From: JAENVU01 sp964639075 | Lineage (GTDB): Bacteria > Actinomycetota > Acidimicrobiia > IMCC26256 > JAENVU01 | Direction of reading: 5' to 3' | Length of the DNA: 18,894 nt | NCBI GenBank assembly: GCA_964639075.1 | Contig: CAZXCB010000042.1 | Location: 1-18,894, forward strand | Shown: positions 13,737 through 18,894 of the stretch, in pieces | How the letters are laid out: the number at the start of each line of letters is the position of its first letter | How positions within the stretch are numbered: the stretch's first letter is position 1 | Program-made: the position numbers and the translations under genes | Notes under the pieces: generated by a model | The model's database searches: none | What the model was told of the DNA's origin: nothing | Seen by the model: the letters and a program-made list of their open reading frames with translations, nothing else

Positions 13737-14459
13737 TCAGAGGCCGAGTCGTGCCACCACCGGCAGGTGATCGCTCCAGGCGGCCCAGGTACGCCAGTCG
13801 TCGGGCACCTCGGCGTCGAGCACCACGACGTCGTCGGTCACGAGGAGGTAGTCGAGCCGCTGCGTCGGCGGACCCGTGCGCGGTCCCGGCGCCCAGTTCG
13901 TCGCCGGCGCGGGCCGATCCGCCCACCTCCGGCGCTCCGCATCGCGGTGGCCGGCGCGCGCGAAGGTCTCCAGCTCGAGCGAGCCGGGCGCGGCATTGAG
14001 GTCACCTCCGACCACCGCTGCGTCGGGTGAGTGCGCGAGCACCGCACGCGCCTGGCGCGTACGCTCCTCCGGGGTCACTCCCGCGCCGAGGTGGACGTCG
14101 ACGAACCGCAGCATCGTCCCGTCACGCGGGACGCCGACGTGGAGCGCGATCCGGCGCCGCCAGCTCCAGAACTGCAGCGCGCGGGCGAGCATCTGCACGT
14201 GCACGTCGACGAGCGCGAGCCGGCTGAGCACCCCGAGCCCTTCGGCCGGGATCCGCACCGGCCAGTGCTTGAACCGCCAGCGGGCGTCGACCCAGCTCCC
14301 GGCTCTCCGCAACGCACCCAACTGTCGGCGCTGGATCTCTTGGAGCAGCACGACGTCGGCGTCGAAGCGGGCGAGCGCGTCGGCGACCGCGGGCACGTTC
14401 ATCCCCTGGCTGCCCTGTGCGTTCCAGCTGACGACGGTGAGCCCTGCCCGCTCGCGCAT
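13737..14459 (-). CDS. Endonuclease/exonuclease/phosphatase family protein
   Basis: This 240-residue metal-dependent phosphoesterase fold (EEP/DNase I-like) has N13 in SWNAQG, E41 in LLQEIQ, H123 in DVHLG, D153/N155 in GGDLNAAP, D203 in RLDYLLV and D230-H231 in SDHLPV, so all active-site motifs are intact. No signal peptide or membrane helix is seen. Substrates in this family range from DNA to phospholipids and nucleotides; none can be chosen here. GGAGGT lies 4 bases before the ATG at 14459, so unlike its divergent neighbour it is translated from a leadered mRNA. Confidence 0.93.
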   Translation of the reverse strand: MRERAGLTVVSWNAQGSQGMNVPAVADALARFDADVVLLQEIQRRQLGALRRAGSWVDARWRFKHWPVRIPAEGLGVLSRLALVDVHVQMLARALQFWSWRRRIALHVGVPRDGTMLRFVDVHLGAGVTPEERTRQARAVLAHSPDAAVVGGDLNAAPGSLELETFARAGHRDAERRRWADRPAPATNWAPGPRTGPPTQRLDYLLVTDDVVVLDAEVPDDWRTWAAWSDHLPVVARLGL

Positions 14460-14463
14460 CCCG

Positions 14464-14488
14464 ACCTCCGAGTTCGTTCGCCAGCCTA
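14464..14488 (-). promoter_or_regulatory. Promoter and ribosome binding site of the EEP-family gene
   Basis: On the minus strand TAGGCT (14488-14483) is a -10 candidate and GGAGGT (14469-14464) a strong ribosome binding site close to the ATG at 14459. The opposite SRPBCC gene has a -10 but no ribosome binding site. Confidence 0.5.
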
Positions 14489-14508
14489 CGGCACGCCGAA
14501 TCGCTCGC

Positions 14509-14514
14509 TACGCT
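14509..14514 (+). promoter_or_regulatory. Leaderless -10 box of the SRPBCC gene
   Basis: TACGCT ends 9 bases before the ATG at 14524. No Shine-Dalgarno sequence is present. Confidence 0.45.
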
Positions 14515-14523
14515 GCCCCGCCC

Positions 14524-14985
14524 ATGGAGACCGTGAGCGTGGACCGAGACATCGCCGCACCACCCGAGCGCGTGTGGGCGCTCGTGTCGGACATCACCCG
14601 GATGGGAGAATGGTCGCCCGAGTCGACGGGCGGCTCGTGGAAGGACGGCGCGTCGGGCCCCGCCGTCGGCGCCAAGTTCGCCGGGACCAACGCCAACGGC
14701 AAGAAGTCCTGGTCCACGAACTGCGTCGTCACCGAGTGCGAGCAGGCTCAGGAGTTCGGCTTCCGGGTCACCGCGGTCGGGCTCAAGATCGCGCACTGGA
14801 ACTATCGCATCGAACCGACTGCGACCGGGTGCCACGTCACCGAGACCTGGACCGACGAGCGCGGCGGGTTCGCCAAGTTCGCGGGCAAGCTCGCCAGCGG
14901 CGTCGCGGACCGGGCGACGCACAACCGCGCCGGCATGGAGCAGACGCTCGTCGCGCTCGCGGCGGCTGCCGAGCGCGGCGACTGA
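14524..14985 (+). CDS. SRPBCC family protein (polyketide cyclase/START-like)
   Basis: This 153-residue single-domain protein begins METVSVDRDIAAPPERVWALVSD, the helix-grip START-like opening, followed by ITRMGEWSPES with the conserved M-x-W-x-P. A beta sheet lined by WSTNCVV and HWNYRIEP follows, with a long C-terminal helix (RAGMEQTLVALAAAAE). Such proteins bind hydrophobic ligands or act as small hydrolases/cyclases; the ligand is unknown. It is convergent with the aminotransferase gene, with only 9 bases between them. Confidence 0.92.
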   Translation: METVSVDRDIAAPPERVWALVSDITRMGEWSPESTGGSWKDGASGPAVGAKFAGTNANGKKSWSTNCVVTECEQAQEFGFRVTAVGLKIAHWNYRIEPTATGCHVTETWTDERGGFAKFAGKLASGVADRATHNRAGMEQTLVALAAAAERGD

Positions 14986-14994
14986 CCGGTCCCG

Positions 14995-16086
14995 TCAGAG
15001 CAGCTCACGGAGCGCGCCGAGCAGCGCGTCCACCGACCGCGCGCGGGCGGTGTGACCCATGAGCCCGATCCGCCAGGCGACCCCGGCGAACGCGCCGAGC
15101 CCGCCGCCGACCTCGATGCCGTGCTCGAGCAGCAACCGCCGCCGGAGCGCGGCCTCGTCGAGCCCGTTCGGGAGCCGCGTCGAGGTGAGCTGCGGGAGCC
15201 GATTGCCGACCGGTGCGATCAGCGAGAACCCGAGCTCGACCAGCGCGCCCTGGAGCGACTCGCCGACGGCCCGATGGCGAGCCCACACCGCGTCGAGGCC
15301 CTCGTCGAGCACGACGCCGAGGCCCGCGTGGAGCGCCACGATCATTCCCGTCGGCGCGGTGTGGTGGTACTTGCGCTCCGCCCCGACGTAGTCGCCGATC
15401 AACCCGAGGTCGAGATACCAGGACTGCACCGGTGTGGTGCGGGAGCGGATGCGCTCGACGGCGCGGGACGAGAACGTGACCGGCGCGAGGCCGGGCGGAG
15501 CTCCGAGGCACTTCTGCGTCCCCGAGTAGCACGCGTCGATCCCCCAGGCGTCGACGTGCACCGGCACCCCCGCGAGCGAGGTGACCGCGTCCACGAGCAG
15601 CAGCGTGTCGGTCTCGGTCACCGTGCGCAGCGCGGCGACGTCGTTCTCCACGCCCGTCGACGTCTCCGCGTGCACGACCGCGAGGACCCGGGCCGCAGGG
15701 TGCGACGCGTGCGCGTCGAGCAGGCGCTGCGGGTCGATCGGCATGCCCCACTCGGCCTCGACGCGAACGACGGTCGCTCCCGTGCGCCGCGCGACCTCGC
15801 ACATCCGCTCACCGAACACGCCGTTCACACCGACGATCACGGCGTCGCCGGGCTCGACGAGATTGACGAAGCACGCCTCCATCCCGGCCGAGCCGGTGCC
15901 CGAGATCGGCAACGTCAGCTCGTTGGCGGTGTCGAACACGAGCCGGAGCCGGTCGCAGGTGTCGTCGAGGATGGCCAGGAACTCCGGATCGAGGTGGCCG
16001 AGCAGCGGTTGCGCGAACGCGGCCACGACCTCGGGATACGGGTTCGACGGGCCGGGCCCCATGAGCAGCCGATCAGGAAGCGACAT
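14995..16086 (-). CDS. Alanine-glyoxylate-type aminotransferase (class V)
   Basis: This 363-residue PLP enzyme of the AGT/serine-glyoxylate aminotransferase group opens with LLMGPGPSNPYPEV. It contains GTGSAGMEA (phosphate binding), HAETSTGVENDV, D166 in LLVDAVTSL (pyridine nitrogen ligand) and Schiff-base K192 in YSGTQKCLGAPPG. The expected reaction is transfer of an amino group from alanine or serine to glyoxylate. The ATG at 16086 has no ribosome binding site; a TACGAT box 6 bases upstream suggests leaderless expression. It lies just downstream (minus strand) of the inverted repeat copy. Confidence 0.95.
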   Translation of the reverse strand: MSLPDRLLMGPGPSNPYPEVVAAFAQPLLGHLDPEFLAILDDTCDRLRLVFDTANELTLPISGTGSAGMEACFVNLVEPGDAVIVGVNGVFGERMCEVARRTGATVVRVEAEWGMPIDPQRLLDAHASHPAARVLAVVHAETSTGVENDVAALRTVTETDTLLLVDAVTSLAGVPVHVDAWGIDACYSGTQKCLGAPPGLAPVTFSSRAVERIRSRTTPVQSWYLDLGLIGDYVGAERKYHHTAPTGMIVALHAGLGVVLDEGLDAVWARHRAVGESLQGALVELGFSLIAPVGNRLPQLTSTRLPNGLDEAALRRRLLLEHGIEVGGGLGAFAGVAWRIGLMGHTARARSVDALLGALRELL

Positions 16087-16092
16087 CCCCGG

Positions 16093-16098
16093 ATCGTA
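16093..16098 (-). promoter_or_regulatory. Leaderless -10 box of the aminotransferase gene
   Basis: TACGAT on the minus strand ends 6 bases before the ATG at 16086. Confidence 0.5.
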
Positions 16099-16148
16099 CG
16101 AGAAGTACCAGCGCCGATCGGCAGAGCAACGACGACGGTCACGGCAAC

Positions 16149-16252
16149 CCGAGCCGGAGCGCAGCGGAGGCGAGCCGCGGCAGAGCGAGCCCCGTCCGGC
16201 ACCCGCGCAGAGGCGCGAGCGGAGCCGCCGACAAGGCGGAGCCGCCGAAGAG
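16149..16252. repeat. Inverted copy of the dispersed GC-rich repeat
   Basis: Starting with CCGAGCCGGAGCGCAGCGGA, this stretch aligns by eye with the reverse complement of the unit at 5202-5291, with scattered substitutions and one short indel. Its end carries a doubled CGGAGCCGCCGA segment, matching the doubled 16-base segment at 5186-5217. It fills the space between the aminotransferase promoter and the next gene's stop. Confidence 0.8.
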
Positions 16253-16256
16253 GCCG

Positions 16257-16616
16257 TTACGCGTGGATGGCGACGAACTCGCGCTCGAGGTGGGCGACGG
16301 CCTCACTCGCGTCCGCGACCATCGCCCGCGCGAGTAGTGCAGCCTCCCGGGCCACCCGGGTGACGGTGCTCGGTGGGAGCGCGACGGCGGCCGAGTCGGC
16401 GGCGGCGCGCACGGCTGTGACCGCGTCGTGCGCAGCACGTGCTGCCACGCGGGTACGGCCGCGGATGCGCAGTGCGTCGTCGATGCGCATGAGGTCCTCC
16501 CAGGCCATGACCTCGTCGGCCGCGGTCTGGTGGGACGCGTCGATCGCCTCGGCCACCGCGCTCAGGTCGTCGGGACCGAGCCGGCGCAGCATCTCGACGA
16601 ACACCACGAGCTCCAT
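16257..16616 (-). CDS. Small all-helical hypothetical protein
   Basis: This 119-residue protein is predicted by eye to be almost entirely helical, with MELVVFVEMLRRLGPDDL at the start and long Ala/Arg/Val stretches after. It has no Cys, signal peptide or membrane segment. I recognise no family. Codon use matches its neighbours (strong GC3). It stops with TAA right at the repeat's end. The segment before the ATG contains TAGCAA, a poor -10, and no clear ribosome binding site. Confidence 0.65.
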   Translation of the reverse strand: MELVVFVEMLRRLGPDDLSAVAEAIDASHQTAADEVMAWEDLMRIDDALRIRGRTRVAARAAHDAVTAVRAAADSAAVALPPSTVTRVAREAALLARAMVADASEAVAHLEREFVAIHA

Positions 16617-16676
16617 GCCCAGTTGCTACGACACCTTCGCCGGGTCGGTTGAGTGGTTCCGCGGCCGCGGCCGACC

Positions 16677-17606
16677 TCACCGGGCGGCGAGATCCCGCAC
16701 CAAACCGTCGAGAATGTCCGCTTCGCTCGTCAGCATGCGGTCGAAGCCGAACGTGCGCAGGATCGAGACGAGGATGACCGCGCCGCCCACGATGACGTCG
16801 ACCCGACCCGGCTCGAGGCCCGGATTGTGCCGCCGGTCCGCGATCGCCTCGGTCGCGAGCGTCCGGAACACGTCCTCGGCCGCCTCCTTGGTCAGCCAGA
16901 AGTGGTGCACGCGGTCGCGGTCGTAGGTCGCGAGGCCCTGTTCGATCATCGCGAACGTCGACACCGTGCCCGCGAGCCCGACGAGCGTGCGCGCCGCCTT
17001 GACCTCGGGCACCTCGCGGAGCACGTCGGCGAGGTGCTCGCGCACGACGTGCACCGCCTGGCTCAGCTCCTCGGCGGTCGGTGGGTCGCCGTGCAGCCAC
17101 GCCTCGGTGATGCGCACGCACCCGATGTCGACCGAGACGAGTCCCGTCGGCTCGCTCGTGCCCACGACGAACTCGGTGGAGCCGCCGCCGATGTCCACCA
17201 CGAGGTACGGCGCGGGCGCGACCTCGGCGAGGCCGGTGGTCGCGCCGAGGAACGAGATGCGCGCCTCCTCCTCCCCGGTCAGCAGCTCGGGCGGGACGCC
17301 GAGCGCATCGGTCGCCGGGCCGAAGAAATCGTCACGGTTCGAGGCGTCGCGCGCCGCGGACGTCGCCGTGGCACGGACCGCGGTGACGCCGCCGATCGCG
17401 TCGATCGCCTCCCGATAGGAGGCGAGGGTCGCGACCGTGCGGTCGATGGCCTCGGGCGCGAGCCGGCGCGCCGAGTCGACACCCTGCCCGAGCCGGGTGA
17501 TCGTCATCCGCCGGTCGAGCGTGACGAGCTCGGCACCGGGCCCGGTGATCTCGGCGACGAGCAACCGGGTCGAGTTCGTTCCGATGTCGACCGCGGCCGC
17601 TCTCAC
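16677..17606 (-). CDS. Ppx/GppA family exopolyphosphatase
   Basis: This 309-residue actin/Hsp70-fold phosphatase acts on polyphosphate or pppGpp. It has the N-terminal phosphate-1 loop VDIGTNSTRLL (6-16), catalytic region LTGEEEAR (109-116), second phosphate loop VVDIGGGSTE (136-145) and adenosine-type motif GLAGTVSTFA. At about 310 residues it is the short actinobacterial form, lacking the C-terminal HD domain of E. coli Ppx. The GTG at 17606 overlaps the stop of DUF501 (GTGA), so the two are translationally coupled. Confidence 0.95.
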   Translation of the reverse strand: MRAAAVDIGTNSTRLLVAEITGPGAELVTLDRRMTITRLGQGVDSARRLAPEAIDRTVATLASYREAIDAIGGVTAVRATATSAARDASNRDDFFGPATDALGVPPELLTGEEEARISFLGATTGLAEVAPAPYLVVDIGGGSTEFVVGTSEPTGLVSVDIGCVRITEAWLHGDPPTAEELSQAVHVVREHLADVLREVPEVKAARTLVGLAGTVSTFAMIEQGLATYDRDRVHHFWLTKEAAEDVFRTLATEAIADRRHNPGLEPGRVDVIVGGAVILVSILRTFGFDRMLTSEADILDGLVRDLAAR

Positions 17607-18061
17607 CGGACGGTGACCTCGGCCGCGAGCTGATCGGCGACCCACGCACCCACCGGGTCGTCGCCGCCCGCGAGGAAGTAGGCGTAGTGGGCGTGGAGGC
17701 ACTTCACGCCGACGCGGGTCCCGCCCACGCCGCCGAACGGCCGGGGACCCTCGTGGTCGGCGGCGACGGTCCGGTCGCGATCGGCCGCGTACCGGGCGTG
17801 CGCGGCCGCGAGCGCGTGGCCGTCCACGGCCTGCTGGGCGGCCGCGACACCACCCGCGGCCTCGAGCCGGCTGACCGCGCGGACGAGGTCGGGATCGACC
17901 AGCCAGAACGTCGTCGGCAGGGGTGTGCCGTCGTCGAGGAACGGCGCGTTGCGGATGACGACCGGGGCGCCGTCGGCACCGCGTACGACCACCGTGAACT
18001 CGGCGCGCGGCGTCCGTCCGAGCAGCGCGGCCACGCGCGCGGCGTCGTCGGGATCGGCCAT
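17603..18061 (-). CDS. DUF501 domain-containing protein
   Basis: This 152-residue protein is characteristic of actinobacteria. Conserved features are LLGRTPRAEF, TPLPTTFWLVDPDLVRAVSR, and GGVGGTRVGVKCLHAHYA with C121, H123 and H125. It is soluble, and its function is unknown. The gene sits between the FtsB/DivIC-like gene and ppx, an order seen widely in Actinomycetota. A TACGCT -10 lies 7 bases before the ATG within the 32-base gap after the previous stop, so it may have its own leaderless promoter as well as read-through from eno. Confidence 0.95.
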   Translation of the reverse strand: MADPDDAARVAALLGRTPRAEFTVVVRGADGAPVVIRNAPFLDDGTPLPTTFWLVDPDLVRAVSRLEAAGGVAAAQQAVDGHALAAAHARYAADRDRTVAADHEGPRPFGGVGGTRVGVKCLHAHYAYFLAGGDDPVGAWVADQLAAEVTVR

Positions 18062-18068
18062 GGGCGCC

Positions 18069-18074
18069 AGCGTA
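18069..18074 (-). promoter_or_regulatory. Leaderless -10 box of the DUF501 gene
   Basis: TACGCT on the minus strand ends 7 bases before the ATG at 18061, just after the FtsB/DivIC-like gene's stop. Confidence 0.45.
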
Positions 18075-18093
18075 GGTGACGACCGCGGCGCGG

Positions 18094-18450
18094 CTACGGG
18101 GCGAGTGGCAGCGTCGTGGTCGTCGTGGGATCCGCGCCGGGGACCGCAGCCCAGGCCTGCTCGCCCGGGCGCACCATGCCGTAGCGCGCGCGGGCCAGGC
18201 GCTCGATCTCGGCCGGACTCTGCAGCCGCTGCGACTCCCGCTCGAGGCTCCGGCGCTGCTGTCGCAGGACGTCGAGCTGGTGCTGGGACTCGGCGAGCGA
18301 CGCGCGCTGGTCGAGCCACGACCGCACCGGGAACACGACCACGAAGAGCAGACCGATGCACACCACGGCCGCGACGGCGCACCGCAACGCGACCGCGCGC
18401 CGCCGGCGCACCTGCTCGGCGGTGAAGCGGGGCGTCGACGCGGCGGTCAC
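18094..18450 (-). CDS. Septum formation initiator (FtsB/DivIC-like) protein
   Basis: This 118-residue bitopic cell-division protein has a basic cytosolic N-terminus (RRRR at 15-18), one membrane helix at about 21-42 and a coiled coil (48-78) rich in Q/R/E/L. The DivIC-type motif ARARYGMVRPGE (86-97) and a Thr/Pro tail follow. FtsB/DivIC helps assemble the FtsL-FtsQ complex at the septum. The GTG at 18450 overlaps the enolase stop (GTGA); this eno-divIC order is typical of Gram-positive bacteria. Confidence 0.95.
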   Translation of the reverse strand: MTAASTPRFTAEQVRRRRAVALRCAVAAVVCIGLLFVVVFPVRSWLDQRASLAESQHQLDVLRQQRRSLERESQRLQSPAEIERLARARYGMVRPGEQAWAAVPGADPTTTTTLPLAP

Positions 18451-18894
18451 GATCCGCGAGCGCCCTGCGCCAGGGCGCGGCCGCCGAGGTACTCCGCCGC
18501 CTCGCCGAGGCCCTCCTCGATGCGCAACAGCTGGTTGTACTTCGCCACCCGGTCGCTGCGCGCCGGCGCGCCCGTCTTGATCTGCCCGCAGTTCGTTGCC
18601 ACCGCGAGGTCGGCGATCGTCACGTCCTCGGTCTCGCCGGAGCGGTGCGACATCATGGCCGTGTAGGCGTGACGCCCGGCCAGCGCGACGCAGTCGAGCG
18701 TCTCGCTGAGCGTGCCGATCTGGTTGACCTTCACCAGGATCGAGTTCGCGACGCCGAGGTCGATGCCCTGCTGGAGCCGGGCCGGATTGGTCACGAAGAG
18801 ATCGTCGCCGACGAGCTGCACCCGGTCGCCCACCGCCGCGGTGAGCGCCGCCCAGCCGTCCCAGTCGTCCTCAGCCATGCCGTCCTCGATCGAC
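18447..18894 (-). CDS. eno: Enolase, C-terminal part (5' end outside the window)
   Basis: These are the last 148 codons of enolase, which interconverts 2-phosphoglycerate and phosphoenolpyruvate in glycolysis. Visible are SIEDGMAEDDWDGW, the Mg2+-ligand segment VGDDLFVTN, the enolase signature SILVKVNQIGTLSE with the catalytic Lys, SHRSGETED (substrate loop) and IKTGAPARSDRVAKYNQLLRIE. The reading frame is open at the right edge, so it is partial because of the window, not truncated. Confidence 0.98.
   Translation of the reverse strand, partial: SIEDGMAEDDWDGWAALTAAVGDRVQLVGDDLFVTNPARLQQGIDLGVANSILVKVNQIGTLSETLDCVALAGRHAYTAMMSHRSGETEDVTIADLAVATNCGQIKTGAPARSDRVAKYNQLLRIEEGLGEAAEYLGGRALAQGARGS

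Overview
The window is very GC-rich DNA from an actinomycete-type bacterium. The evidence is a strong preference for C or G at third codon positions, frequent GTG starts, short TANNNT promoters placed directly before start codons (leaderless genes), and an eno - ftsB/divIC-like - DUF501 - ppx/gppA gene order typical of Actinomycetota. Two runs of N (10 and 100 bases) show it is a scaffolded draft or metagenome-derived assembly. I cannot name the species; a deep-branching lineage such as Acidimicrobiia is plausible but is inference.

Left part (1-3687): a DUF6941-like small protein on the minus strand, then a Fur-family regulator transcribed divergently from a three-gene zinc/manganese-type ABC importer (lipoprotein, ATPase, permease with a His-rich tail). 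A Fur/Zur-like palindrome sits over the -10 region of both divergent promoters. Middle-left part (3690-5342): an accessory-looking patch with a truncated AbiEi/DUF559-type gene broken by an assembly gap, a tRNA-Leu(TAA), a small conserved-looking ORF whose stop codon is exactly the tRNA anticodon, and a tandem GC-rich repeat with a second gap inside it.

Central part (5343-10386): a MATE transporter, then a tight set of lysophospholipid-type acyltransferase, atypical SDR/epimerase and a crotonase-fold protein that has lost both catalytic glutamates, followed by a membrane-anchored protein and a 33/34-base tandem repeat between convergent genes. Right-central part (10387-14985): a GNAT acetyltransferase overlapping an acyl/acetoacetyl-CoA-synthetase-like gene preceded by a possible leaderless 23-codon leader ORF, then oligoribonuclease, an endonuclease/exonuclease/phosphatase-fold protein and an SRPBCC protein.

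Right part (14995-18894): an alanine-glyoxylate-type aminotransferase, another inverted copy of the dispersed repeat, a small all-helical protein, and the chain enolase (partial) - septum-formation-initiator protein - DUF501 - Ppx/GppA on the minus strand with overlapping start and stop codons. Most of the window is ordinary housekeeping. The points most worth a second look are the dispersed repeat family, the run of leaderless promoters, the acs leader ORF, the metal-operator region, the tRNA/ORF overlap and the degenerate crotonase.
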